This document shows positions 28,113 through 39,704 of a DNA stretch of 64,000 nucleotides, one piece after another. Each line of letters opens with the position of its first letter. The stretch's first letter is position 1. This stretch comes from Asterochloris sp. CNOR1 (taxonomy: Eukaryota > Chlorophyta > Trebouxiophyceae > Trebouxiales > Trebouxiaceae). A model generated the notes under the pieces. It saw nothing but the letters and a program-made list of their open reading frames with translations. It searched no databases and had not been told where the DNA came from. The stretch spans positions 434,001-498,000 of the forward strand of contig OZ017760.1 of NCBI GenBank assembly GCA_963969365.1, given 5' to 3'. Both the position numbers and the translations under genes were made by a program.

Positions 28113-31100
28113 TCAGTTTTGGTCATTGGTGGTGGGCGCTGTTATGTCATCCACATTGGATTGTCGCTGCCACATGGCAGCGTACTTGCCGCCTTGTGCC
28201 AGCAGCTCACTGTGGCTGCCAAACTCTGCAACCTGGCCCTGCATAGTGTTGAATGAAGGAGGGAGTCAACAATGGCTCAGCTTGTCAGGTCTGCAGTACG
28301 CTAAGTTGTAACTGGACTTTGTCACAGACACTCACCTGCTCTAAGACCACAATCTGATCACACTGTGCTGCTGTGGAGAGGCGGTGTGCCACAAAGACAG
28401 CTGTTCGGCCATGAGCCAGCGTCTGGAGAGCTGCTAGAATCTGCTTTTCTGTCTTGCTGTCCAGCGCACTGGTGGCCTGGAGTCAGCATCCGGAGTGAGC
28501 TGGGGATTCAAAATGCCAGGTGAAGCTGTTGACGCACTGCCTCAAAGCAGCAAGCAGCTCTTACCTCGTCACACAGGAGGATTTTAGGACTCTGCAGCCA
28601 GGGGAGATTGCTCAGCATCACTGATGCTCCAGATCGCAAAGCCAGCAGCTTGAAAGATGCCAAGAAGCATACTCCTGATCATGTCTACAGCTCATTCCTG
28701 CTCAGGGACAGGATTGAGCCGCCCCTGCTCCCCCAAGTGACCTCATGCGCCGTGACAGCAGCACCCCACCTTCAGGAAAGCCCTTGCGAGGGCAACCCGC
28801 TGCTTCTCGCCGCCACTGAGCTTGAGGCCGCGCTCGCCCACAAGTGTGTCGTACCCGTCAGGCATTGCTGTGATGGTGTCATGGATGGAGGCCTCCCTGG
28901 CAGCCCTGCAGGTGTGCAGGGACACATCATGGATTCTGATGTATGCGCTGTGATGGTGTCGTAGGGGAAAGCCTCCCAGCAAGACAAGCACCTGAATGAC
29001 AGAGGGGGACACCATGATGGCTCTGCAGTGGCTTCCAGGTTAGCTTGCCATCAGTGCCGATGCAGCATAGCAGTACGTGAGCCTGACTCAATAGATTGCT
29101 GGCAGCCAGTGTTGATGGACGCTGCAGCAAAGCAGCGTGGCTAGTCAACCCAAGTTCTTGTGCTCACAGCGACAGACACCTCAGACGGCAAGCTGCTCAC
29201 GTGGTGGAAGACACTACTGTCATCTGAAGTCAGGTACAGTCGCCCTAAGGCAGGCCCCAGCAAACTGTGCAAAACTCACCTGAACACTTCCTCCTGTGAC
29301 GCCCCCAGGCTGCCATACATGATGTTGTAGTAGATGGTCTCGTTGAAAAGCGGCACATCCTGCAACACAATGCATAGGCGTGCTTTTGGTTGGCTGTCAG
29401 CTGGCAAAGCAACAAGACCGCAGAGACGAGCAGTGCAACACTGACCATCAGCCAGACAGCACTGCAGCTTGTGGGCGTGCAATGCTGGCAGGCGTCTGTG
29501 CAGCCTGTTGGTACAGCATGCAGGTGCAGCATACTTGTCAGAAGTCAAGGCAAAGTGCTGACCTGCAGCAAGGCACATTGCCAGCACGCTGCTCACCTGG
29601 GGAACAGAGCCGACCCTGGACCGGAAGCTCTGCATGGTCAGCTCCTTAAGGTCATGCCCGCTGATGCGCACAGTGCCTGCGCTAGGGTCGTAAAACCTGA
29701 ACAGCAGGCGCAGCAGCGTGCTCTTGCCTGAGCCGCTGGTGCCCACCACTGCGCAGCTGGTGCCGGCGGGAACTGTCAGAGACACGTCCTGCAGGCGGGC
29801 ATGGCAGGCAGTGGCTGCCGGCAAGTGATGCACAGCTGTAGCCTGTTGACTGTTCCAGATTGGTGCTGCCCATCAATGCGGAGCTGATTGGGCGGGGACC
29901 ATGAAAGATGTGTCCTGCAGGCCCAAACGGTGTAGCTCAGCCAGCAGCACCCGCTGTCTACATGCAGGCTTTTGCAGGCCCGCAGTTTGTGCCGGCAGGC
30001 ACTAGGGACAGACACGTCCTGCATGCATAAACGGCATGAGTCAGCCGGCATTACCTGCTGGTCAAGGGCAGGCATCTTGTCATGCTGATGCCTACCACTG
30101 TACAGCTGATGCCAGCAGGGACCATGAGAGGTAATGTCCACCAGGCATGTATGGCAGGCGTTGGCTGCCCGCTGGATTGTTGGCAGTGGTGACCTGTAGG
30201 CATGCACTGCATACCAGCTGTCATCACAGGTCACCTGTAAGCAAATGGCGCAAGCACTGGCTGCATATCAGCAATAGTGCATATGATCAGGCCACATGCT
30301 CCGCTGGAGCTGAGCATACTTACACTCAAACCTACGAACCCATGGAGAACAATGCTGTGCAGGCACAGCACCACAAACACGAAGGTCTCAGCTGAAGGAT
30401 GGACCGGTCATCTCTGTAGCTCAACCTGACAGGGCCGGTCTCAACTCAATGGCACAGGAAACAGGAGAATCACAGAAAGCCTGGCTCTATTGTCTCAGCA
30501 CATGCTATGGTGTTGAGCAAGAAACACTTAACAGGGGTTGTGAGCCAGCAACTGCGCTGCACTCATCCTGTCCTTGCCTTCAAGAAGGGCTGGTCCTTTT
30601 TTGTTTCAATTGGGCTTGCATTTAGCTGATCTACCATGTAGCACGGGCCACAGCTCTGCAGATGCGGGGTCCTCACCTTCAAGATGGGCTGGTCGTCCCG
30701 ATAGCTGAAGTAGACATGGTCCAGTTCCAGGTCATGCCCATTGGGGGAGTCGTCTGAGCTCAGAGCAATGGCGCTGGGGCTGTCCTGCAGAGAGGCGGCC
30801 GGCGCAGCATGTGCCCTGCTCAAAGCTGGCGTGAGTTGGGTACCCACAAGAAACACATGGTTGTGAGCAGGCAGGCAAACAGGGCGTACAGAGCTGCTCA
30901 AGCAACAAGCATGAGTTGTGTGGTCGTGGCTGACGAGGCAGCCAACTTGCTGCAGAGTTTGCTGGTCCCCACCGTGACTGAGGCCTGCTGTTTCAACGGG
31001 CCCCCTTGGGCAGCAGAGCACAGCATGCTGTGCACCACCCTACCTTGACTGCAGGCTGCTCCTTCAGCAGGTTGAACATCTGCCCCATGTCAATGAGAGA

Positions 31101-34100
31101 CTGCTTGGTCTCTCGATAGACTGTGCCCAGGAAGTTGAGCGGCATGGACAGCTGCAGTGCGAGAGACACGGTCTCCCTTCTCAGACCTGACAGGCCTTGC
31201 AGGCCGGGGTGGTCGCTGAGGTAAGCAAGGCAGCAGCCTAGTCTCCTCAAAGCGCAGCCAGGCTGGGGATCACACAGGCAGCCATCCAGGACTGTGGCAT
31301 GGGTAAGCCCGTCCTCACACACAACTGCTTCTAGATCTCGCCTGGAGGCTGAGACCCTGGGGTGTGCCAGGCGCAGGCCAGATGATGCATGACACATTTG
31401 CACACCTGGGCCCGACGCACAGGACCGGTCCATGCATGCAGGCATATTGCAGTGGGACAGTGCAGGGCTCTCCTACCAAACATGGCATCAGCCACTTCCG
31501 GCAGGGATTGGCAGGGGGAAGGCAAGGGGAATGGAAGAATACACTGCCATAGGGGGCACCGCAGAAGCAGGCAGGAGGCAGTCTGGGATGCCCACCTGAA
31601 AGAGCAGGCCGTTGACCATGACCAGGTCTCCCACCGTCAAGTTGCCCTGCTTGATGCCCTCTGCTGTCAGCCACATTGCTGCCGCAAGTGTGGCGCTGAA
31701 GATTATGTTCTGCCCCAGGTTGAGCGCCGACAGGCTCCACTGAGTTTTGAGGGCAGCCTGCTCCCAGTCTGCGCAGTGCAGCACCACACAAGTTGCTTAA
31801 ACTCTTATCCAAGCACCTGAAGAGTGTTTCACCCGGTTGGGCAACCTGCGGAAAAGTTTGCAGCAGAAAAATGATGGCGATGTCCTGCTGGCAAGCTTAT
31901 AGGTCAGTATCTAGACGTGCCTTGCACCTCCAAGTAAGTCTGTTCCTGTCTATGAACTAGTGGAAGGAATCAATGGCCGTTGCCGTCTGGAGTGGTAGCC
32001 TGCCAGCCTGGCAGTTGCTATCCCTCACATTGGCCACTGCCAGCAACACAGCTGCCGTGAAATATGGCAAAACATCTCTTACCTGCCAGGCACTCATCGT
32101 AGCGCCGCTGTTCGTGATCCTCATTGCCAAAGTACTTGACTGTCTCATAGTTGATGAGGGAGTCGATGCTGCGCGAGGAGGCGTCATTGTCTGCCTTGTT
32201 CATCTGTTGGCGGAACTTGGTGCGCCACTGCAGGCAGCAGGATGCTGTTCATGGCTTTCAGTCAGCGGTATGCTGGCTGCCTCCATTATCAGGCAGCATA
32301 AGTTGGCCTGGCATTGCAGCAGCAGGGCTCGTAGTTGCACCTCTGAACAGCAGCAGGGCTCGTAGTTGCACCTCTGAACAGCAGCAGGCAGGGATGCTTG
32401 ACTGCTGGCGTATCATGGTTGCCGCTGGAGGCAGAAGAGTGATAGCCAGTCATGGCACAGGCAGTCTATGATGCAAGGTGTGAGTTCAGCATCAGCTCTG
32501 GCAGGGACTCCCTGACAGGTGCTGGGCATGATAGACGCTACCTTGCATGCAATGACAGCATGCCTCATGCTTACATGCGACGCCCTGCTGGACAGTGCCG
32601 TGCCTGTTTACAGGCACGACAGGCAGCAATGCAGGTGCACCCACAGGCAGACTGCAAGGTAAACAAGCTGGTGGGTTCAGGAGCCTGCAGGTACATCTGC
32701 CAGCCCAGCTCACCGAAGTAATTGCAAAGGTGAAGGCGGTGTAGGCTGTCAGAGTGGCTCCCGTCAGGATGGCAAAGGAGGGCCCACACTTGTAGGCCAG
32801 GATGCCTGCCACCAGTGTCACCTCCAGCAGGGTGGGCACGACGTTGAACACCTGCAGTGCACCACATGAGGACGTACATCTCACTGATACATTTCTTTGC
32901 CCTTAAGATCGCTGTCAGCAGGTTGGGCATGACACTGATCACCTGCAGGCAGTAGTCCATTCTGTCACTGCAACGACACAGTCTGGGCCCACAGTGGCAT
33001 TGCAGCCACATCAAAGACCTGCAATGCACCACTTGAGCATCAAATTCTTACAGCCAGGATGCTTGCCAACAAGTCACCTCCAGCAGGGTGGGCACAGTCT
33101 CCAAAGGTGCACCAAAATAGCATGCAGAGCTCCAAAACATAACTCCTGCCATCAAGACCACCTTCAACAACCGCAGGGCAGGAGCGCACACAGTCTGGGG
33201 TCGCATCCAGCAGCATGAGAACTACAGTAAACCCCTGGGGCCTTGTGTCTCCCCTCAAAGCGGCAGAATGACCCGCAGAGCCCATGGACCACAAGGAAAT
33301 ATCTGCAGGCAGACTTACCAGTTGTCAGCAAGCACGATGGCTGAGCGTGCATATTCACCCAGGCCGTCACCTCAAGTTAAGTGGCTGCACTGGCCCTGAG
33401 TGTGAATTGCTATGGCCCCCCACATGTTGGATGGCCACAAGTCAGTTGGGTCACCATTGCAGTCAGATTGAAGTTGATGCCCTGTGTTCTCCAGCTTTGA
33501 ATGGCAGCGAGTTCATTGGCACACCCTTGACTTCAGAATGGAGTTGTCTACCTCAACGTGAGTGGCAGCAATGTCACTGACTCCTCAAAGAATTCAGAAC
33601 AGTGTGAGTCCACTCATAGTTGAATGGCAGCAAACATGTTGGCTCACCATTGAGTTCAGAATGAAATTGATACCCCGCGTCCCCCTGTCGACCATGCGGT
33701 TGAGGGCGCCCGTCTGCCTTGAGAGGTGAAAGCGCAGGTCCAGTGCGTGCAGGTGCGCAAACACCTGGTTTGCAACATCCCGAATGGTACCCTGCACCAC
33801 CTGCAGCAGCCAGGGATACAAGTTGATGCAGCCAAAACTGTGGAGGGTATACAAAGATTGCATGGTTCTTGTGGCGCTCCGCACCACCTGCAGCAGCCAA
33901 GAAGGACCTGAAAGCAGTTTTCAGAGTAGTACCCTGGACCCCACATGCAGCAGCCAGGAGGCACCTGCTTAGCCACTTCCACCTGCCTTGCTCAGCACTC
34001 CCATGCTCAGTTGTGCACTGCATTACTTGCAGCAGAGCTGCATGTTGCTGAGGGGCCACACCTTGGCAGGGGAGATTCCAGGCCATGGTCCATGGACTCA

Positions 34101-36555
34101 GCTGCCAGGTCATGGCTCAGATAGTGGTGCGATATGTTGACAAGGCTCTGTAGCCCGACCAACACAAGAAACGCTTGTCCAAAGTTGACCTGTCCCACAG
34201 TGTAAGACACCCAGGGCTGACAATGGCAGGTGTAGCACAGCGCTGCAACTTTGCATTTTGTCAGAAGGGCTGACCGGAACAGGAAGTGCCGCGCTGCACA
34301 GTATCTCACGCATGTAGCCACAGCAGAGTGGCAGCGGGAGCACCCACAGGGGCATGTTCACACATCATGCAGGGGCTGACCTTGGCAAACACAAAATTGC
34401 GCGCCTCGTTGCACAGCGCGCTGCCAGCGCGGGCGGCCCCATACCCTAGCAGCAGTGTGGCTGGAAGGACCTCCCACAGGGGCATGTCTGCCGCAGTGGC
34501 CCCGGAGGGGTCGCCTGTCAGCCCATCGATGGCGTACTTGAACAGGAAGGGCACCTGCGGCAACATCAGGGATGTCCGGGGCAGGAGCCACAGGCAGACT
34601 TCAGCAGCCAGGACCCTGTGGCAGCTCCCACACATTGTGGGAGGTTGACTGGAGTCAAGAGCAGGCAGGGGCAGCAGGACCAAAGACAGAGATGCTTATT
34701 CACGACGATAACGGTCACTCAAAGCAGAGCAAGTCACACAGCAAGTATACTTGTCAGTCTGGCATTCAATGTGCAGCTTCACTCATGCTAGGCAGGGAGC
34801 TTTAGCAGGTGCAGTATCGCCAACATAGACCAGAGTGCCTGCCATGAGAGACAGGACACCTACCAAGACATTGAATGACTTTGAGGCAAGCAGCAGCGCC
34901 AGCGCTCCTGCCACCCGCCACCTGCAGGCCAGGCCAGAGACAGTGCAAGGTTGCCCGCATCACACTGGTGCAGGGATGCCTTGCTTGATTACCAGCAGAA
35001 ATGTGCATGGCCAAGTGCTGGAGCCCTGCCACCAGCAGGCCAAACGTTGTGGAGCTCTGCGCCACCTTCCATGATGACAGAAGTGGTTTCTACAGAGCCC
35101 TACCCTGGTGAGCTGGAGCTGGACCAACGGCAGGCTCAGAGAAACGCTTGACACTCCTACTATCAAAGTCAAAGGAAGCCCAAGCTGCTGAGCCAGGGCC
35201 AGGCTGAAACTGTGCAGCTGACTTCGCCAAGGCCCAGCTGCGCACCTGTACTCTGGGTTGTCTGGTGAGAAGAGGTAGCTGCCAAGGTGCCTGATGATCT
35301 CTGCATCAGTCATGGGTGGGATGGCTCCTGCTGGTGGCTCGGCCTGTGGCAGGTGAACATTGAGATGCTCAACAACACAATGTCTGGACCTGGTAGAACA
35401 GTCACCTCTATCAGACTCACATGCAGGCTGCGAGCTCCATCTGGGCTGCAGCAGCTGGTGCAGCAGTCTGTGGCACAGGTCTGCCCGCATCACGCAGTCT
35501 GCCAGCTGCGTCTGTGCAGGAGCTGATGGTACAATGCAGAGCTCCCATCGTCAATGACACATGATGGCTTTTGGAGTACCTGAGCAACAGCTGCTCCATG
35601 CGACGCCGCAGCAGAGGCAGGTGTCGGTGGGTCTGGTGTTGGATTCTGGGGCAGGTCGTGGTCCTTCCCCTCCTGCTGCTGCTGATCATCATGTTCTGAG
35701 CGTCCGCGCTGGGGCTTGTCCTCCTGCACCAACTGGGCTTCTTAGGCTGCAGCAGCAAAATCTGTGAACTGGCGCTTGTCAACGGCAAGGAATGTCAGGC
35801 CTCCTGCAGCAGGGTGCACAAGCTCAAGGGCGCCGACACAGGTTGACGCGTCTGGAGACTGTCAGCCGCTGATGCCAGGTGCTGGGGCCATTGACAGAGC
35901 AATCTCTTGTAAACTGTACTCCTCTTCAAATAATGGTGCCGGCTTTGTGGGACACAGGCACATTGGGGGACAGCAGTGTGCGCTGCCTTTTGCCAGCTTT
36001 TGCTGCCTTTTGGCCACCCTGGCATCTTGTCCGGCATCGAGTCAACAGGCCTTAGAATATGGGTCGCGATCACAAGCAGCATGCTGGCGGCTTAGGGCAG
36101 CAGCTAGCCTCACCTCAGGAGGTTTAGGCAACTGAGAAGCCTTGGAAAACAGCAAGCGCTCCTTGTCACCTCCGCCGGCCTTGGTGCTGTGCCAACGAAA
36201 GTGCTCCTGCAGCAGGGACTGGCACATGGTCACATGTGGTCCATGTCTCTGGGAAGGATTGCAGCAACAAAGGCCTGCACACCTGTTGTGATCGCCAACC
36301 CGTGAATTGCTTCCTGCAAGGGCTTTGCGACGGCATCTGCCCTGCCATCAGCTGGCATATGTTGCCATTTGCTACATTTGCGGTGCTCCTGAGGCCTCTG
36401 CCCCTCTGCTGCTCTGGCGATGATGCATCACTGTCAGTCAAGGTGCAAGCTACATCCTGCAATCTGGTAAGCAAGGGGGCTGCCTGATCAGACTGTCTGC
36501 CATCTGCACTGAGTCTGCGCAGCAGGCCCAGCACATGCCGGTTCCCAGATGACAT
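28113..36555 (-). CDS. ATM3: Mitochondrial ABC half-transporter of the ATM3/ABCB7 type
   Basis: Exports a glutathione-linked sulfur compound from mitochondria for cytosolic iron-sulfur cluster assembly (family knowledge). Eighteen exons, high to low: 36555-36454, 36206-36114, 35732-35580, 35343-35246, 34921-34864, 34554-34381, 33800-33648, 32851-32714, 32227-32083, 31768-31596, 31151-31044, 30784-30677, 29788-29597, 29359-29280, 28905-28770, 28591-28565, 28476-28336, 28238-28113; phases agree, 734 aa. The Arg-rich N-terminus and HFRWHSTKA suit a mitochondrial presequence, but the first two exons are the least certain. The membrane domain spans about 150-440 and includes the family segments [10 protein letters not shown] and [14 protein letters not shown]. 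The nucleotide-binding domain has Walker [10 protein letters not shown] (517-525), LSGGEKQR (621-628), ILLCDE (641-646) and His677. Exon 16 is only 27 bp. It is tail-to-tail with SDS22. Confidence 0.93.
28930..28990 (-). repeat. Decayed copy of the 5' edge of ABC exon 15
   Basis: On the plus strand GCGCTGTGATGGTGTCGTAG followed by AAAGCCTCCCAGCA echoes GCTGTGATGGTGTCATGGAT followed by GAGGCCTCCCTGGCA at 28867-28903. The copy sits just upstream (in gene sense) of the exon it resembles. Confidence 0.75.
29860..30170 (-). repeat. Three decayed tandem copies of the start of the Walker A exon
   Basis: The true exon edge on the plus strand (29750-29820) has CTGGTGCCGGCGGGAACTGT then GACACGTCCTGCAGGCGGGC. 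Copies at about 29883-29930 (TGATTGGGCGGGGACCATGA, then GATGTGTCCTGCAGG), 29985-30025 (TTTGTGCCGGCAGGCACTAG, then GACACGTCCTGCATG) and 30085-30165 (CTGATGCCAGCAGGGACCAT) follow at about 100 bp spacing. All include the acceptor region, so the duplicated unit crosses the junction. Confidence 0.85.
32317..32388. repeat. Exact 31 bp tandem duplication plus a partial third copy
   Basis: Units at 32317-32347 and 32348-32378 are identical and are followed by the first 10 bases of a third. They lie in the intron between ABC exons 8 and 9. Full identity points to a recent event. Confidence 0.95.
32900..33112 (-). repeat. Two decayed copies of the 5' edge of ABC exon 8
   Basis: The exon edge at 32818-32852 on the plus strand contains CACCTCCAGCAGGGTGGGCA. 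The copy near 33076 has the identical 20-mer, while the one near 32911-32955 is more decayed (GTCAGCAGGTTGGGCATGAC then ATCACCTGCAGGCAG). The copies sit 90 and 255 bp away, in the intron. Confidence 0.85.
33425..33625 (-). repeat. Tandem decayed copies of the 3' edge of ABC exon 7
   Basis: The exon-donor junction at about 33620-33675 reads TTGAATGGCAGCAAACATGT then TTCAGAATGAAATTGATACC on the plus strand. Related units occur near 33425-33485 (CAGATTGAAGTTGATGCCCT), 33495-33550 (TTGAATGGCAGCGAGTTCAT, then TTCAGAATGGAGTTG) and 33560-33605 (GTGGCAGCAATG, then ATTCAGAA). Spacing is roughly 60-90 bp. Confidence 0.75.
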
Positions 36556-38015
36556 GTTCTTGCCGTCTGATCTTCAGGAGTGCAAGCTGTCCAGACAGGA
36601 CAGCAGTGGTCCAAGCAGTATTGCCATCAGTGGAGGCACCATAGGTCAACATGCAAAAACCCAAAATACTCTTCACCACATTTTTATAGGCTTCCTTGAG
36701 GCTATTCATCGGACTGTTTATATTTATGATGCACAATGCACGTGACCACCGCTAAATGCCTTCAAGATGTGGGCCTATCGTCAGCCGGCCCTAGCAGAGG
36801 ACAAGCCCTGAGGCGGCTCTCGCTGCTCTCAGATGCCATCAAGGCCCGCTTTTGGTGCTATTTGCAGACCAAAGTTTTCACATCACCCTTCTGGGTGTGG
36901 GCATCTCCCCTCTACACATTTGCAGCTGATACATCCTCAAAAAGACTGAGCTGCACTTGCTGAACTCTCATCACACAGGCACAGCCTCTGGGCAGCAAAT
37001 GTAGCATCGCGCAGCAGCGATGCAGGAGCAGGGGATGATTGTGCTGCTGGCCAAGAGGTCACTGCATACACTGCTGCAGCACGGAGAAGTCTGGAGGCAA
37101 CTGCGGCCAGCAAAGCTGGATGATTAGTGCTTGTCCCTGAAAGCACAGCAGCAGCAGGGCTTGGGGCTCCAGAGCACCGCCCTGCCCAAATCAGGCTGCC
37201 TGTGCAAAAGCAGGGCAAGGGGTGAATTTGTCAGGGGCTAGAAGGAAGCCTTGGGTAAGACGAGCTTTGAGAAGCGATGCACAGCAGATTCCATACTGCT
37301 TTAATATTGTGCACAAAAGAAAGCCTGCGAAAGGTTAACGTCAACAACACAGTCACACAAGCAGCAGAGACCCTGGCAGAGGACGGGAAGGCCTTGTGCA
37401 CATATGTAGACTCGATCAGGCAACTCTTACTTGCGCCAAACCACTCTGCCTGAAAGCCATGCCCATCTGAGTGTAGATGCGCCTGCTCACATGAATGCCT
37501 GATGCGTGAGGTCCTCTTGTACATGCAGACCCCGCACAGCCTACACCCTGTCCAGCAATTCACCATCGAGCAACTCTGGCCACAGGCTTCTGGTGTCCTG
37601 CCAGCAGCTCAACAGACAAGCGCCTAGGCCAGGGTAACATGCTGCCACCTGCCGTTCCATGTCCCTCCATTGCACTGTCCACACCTCTGACTGAGGCGCT
37701 TCATGTTGTCTCATGTTACCACTGACTGAGCCTCTTCACATGCAACCCCTTGAGCTTCCTCTGCATGCAAATTAGGGTTTCATTGCGAGGTTTCAGATCT
37801 CACGACTGTTGTGAAGGTCATCACCCCTGTCACAGGACCTGGGCACAATAGTATTGCTGACCAAGAGTGGGTGCCATTGCTGCTATCAAAGTTCTAAGTG
37901 AGGTGGTACAGACCCTCTCAGACAGATATGCAACTGATCGTTGCCTGCTGGTGCGCTTGACCAGAAAGCTCAATAGCAATCTTGGCCCTGCAGGGCACAA
38001 GCAGAGCACGGGTAA
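36556..38015. other. Non-coding interval between the ABC transporter 5' end and the intronless ORF
   Basis: I see no coding exon, RNA gene or mobile element here. Open frames occur on both strands but none has motifs, splice structure or biased composition. It should contain the promoter of the minus-strand ABC gene, next to 36556. Confidence 0.5.
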
Positions 38016-38465
38016 ATGTCTGATGGACACCAAGCCCTTGAGGAGGCTTGGCAGCATTACAACCACCCTTCACACCGCGGCAGCAGAGGGCCAGACCAAT
38101 CAAGCCACCAGCCAGGATGGCAGGCATATTCCCAATGGAGGGATCCCTGTTACGTCTTAGATGGTGGTCAAAAGCGCACAGCTCCGTACGTAGAAGAGAC
38201 TCAAGAACAATTGCGGGCAACAGTGAGGGTGTTACAGGCAGAACTGCATGCGACAGTGGACGTGTTGCAGGCAGAGCAGCAGGCGACACTGAAGGTGTTG
38301 CAGGCACAGATGCAAGCAACAGTGCAGGTGTTGCAGGCAGAATTGAATGATTACAGAGATCAGCTCAGCAATATGAGGCACCGTATTCATGAAATGCACA
38401 AGGTGTGCATGTATCTTATCCTGATCGTGTTTGTTGCAGTGGTTGCCCTGATTGTTTGCTTTTGA
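38016..38465 (+). CDS. Small hendecad-repeat coiled-coil protein with a C-terminal membrane anchor
   Basis: A single-exon ORF of 149 codons in an otherwise intron-rich window. Residues 1 to about 58 are polar and without a recognised motif. Four consecutive 11-residue repeats follow at about 69-112: ATVRVLQAELH, ATVDVLQAEQQ, ATLKVLQAQMQ, ATVQVLQAELN. The 11-residue (hendecad) period with Val/Leu at fixed positions implies a right-handed or straight coiled coil. A further helix (YRDQLSNMRHRIHEMHK) leads into a hydrophobic C-terminus at about 130-149 (VCMYLILIVFVAVVALIVCF), so it is likely tail-anchored with the coil in the cytosol. The layout recalls DUF1640-type coiled-coil membrane proteins, but homology is not shown. 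The function is unknown, and the lack of introns leaves open a retrocopy or foreign origin. Confidence 0.65.
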   Translation: MSDGHQALEEAWQHYNHPSHRGSRGPDQSSHQPGWQAYSQWRDPCYVLDGGQKRTAPYVEETQEQLRATVRVLQAELHATVDVLQAEQQATLKVLQAQMQATVQVLQAELNDYRDQLSNMRHRIHEMHKVCMYLILIVFVAVVALIVCF

Positions 38466-39704
38466 GAAGATTGCAAAGCATGCTGGTCTGATAAGTGGTC
38501 TTGACTGTGTCTGCTGAGACTGGTGCAGCACTTTCACAAACTTAAGCTTGAGCTGCAAGGGGGTGTCTGACCACCTCTCCTTAGTGTCTGCAACACTAAT
38601 GTGATACATGCTGCAATATTAGCAGCCAATGCTGTACCTGCCAGCCTTCAAATATGATACTCATGAAATGTGTACCAGTAGAGGACGTGCTGTTCAATTT
38701 TGAATCAAGTACCTGGCAGCATTCAAGTAATTATTGAGTTCAGTTGATCAGCCCTTTCAATGGCTGTCAAAAACTTTGTGGGCAGAAGCCCATGCTAGCA
38801 GTATGCCTTCAAGAGGTAATGCAGCAGACTTCGAGAGGACAATCCAACTTCAGCGCCAGTCTGATGGTTGCACCTTTGCCCAGATCCATGTGGGTGCCTG
38901 GACTCTCCTCAATTGATATGGCAGCCATGCATTAGTCTGCCAGATGAAAGCAGCAATTCAAAGCTGTACATGGGAAGCAAAGCAGCTGCACACAAATGAA
39001 GCTTTCAGGAGGGTAACTCTCAAGCAGGGAAGCTGGCAAGCAAATTGAGCACTGACAGAAGTTGCTTACGGGAGATGGGCTGAGCTAGACAGCAATAGCA
39101 ATGGTCAAAAACTGGCTCAGGAAACTGATGCCATGACCAGGTCTGTGAGATATGTGTATGGAAGTGCCTGGCGCTATGTGGAGCCTGGAAGCAGAGGAAG
39201 GCTCTGACACAGGACCAGCACTTACCGGCGCATTGCGCCCAACAGGCTGCTGTCTGCAGCCCGGCTCCTAGAATTAGGGCTCAGGGCAACCATTGCATGC
39301 TGACTGGCCATCAGCTCCTACAGCATGAGAGTGTTAGCTGAGCCGGCAGAAAAGACTAGTTCCACAGCTTTGGAAAGGGGCCAATCATGATTGTGTCTGT
39401 GCATTGCTCACAGTTGACGAAATCACAGTCTGCGCCAGCAGCCGCCCCACAGCATGGCGCATGCAAAGTCAGCATGCTGTGCATAGGGGCTGGAGGAACC
39501 ACACCCTTAGCCAAGAACAGCCACATGCAATCAGTTGCCTTACAGTGTGAGGAGGCTGGTGTGCCACAGCACCACACAGTGTGAGGGCACCACACAGTGT
39601 GAGGAGGCACCACACAGTGTGAGGAGGCTGGTGTGCCATGTAAGCAGTCCTCTATCACTGCAGAGCTCGAGCACTGGTCTGCGGCATGGGTCATTCGCAC
39701 AGAC
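38466..39704. other. Interval holding the unresolved 3' end of the minus-strand coiled-coil gene
   Basis: The coiled-coil gene should end here. One possible exon is about 39257-39224 on the minus strand, with a strong GTAAGT donor, but its phase does not fit the last resolved exon. No stop codon could be assigned confidently. Otherwise I see only the short repeat array at 39543-39642. Confidence 0.4.
39543..39642. repeat. Short tandem array built on CACCACACAGTGTGAGGAG
   Basis: Four occurrences of CAGTGTGAGG with variable spacers; the outer two are followed by CTGGTGTGCCA. It lies just downstream, in gene sense, of the last resolved exon of the coiled-coil gene. Confidence 0.85.

Noticed and set aside
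29776-30234. The Walker A repeats as an alternative-exon cluster
   Set aside because: The copies contain stops and length changes and do not encode a working P-loop, so they were called decayed duplicates.
36937-37218. Ala/Ser-rich minus-strand open frame
   Set aside because: It looks like a GC-rich chance frame. The ABC transporter model already starts downstream with a plausible presequence.
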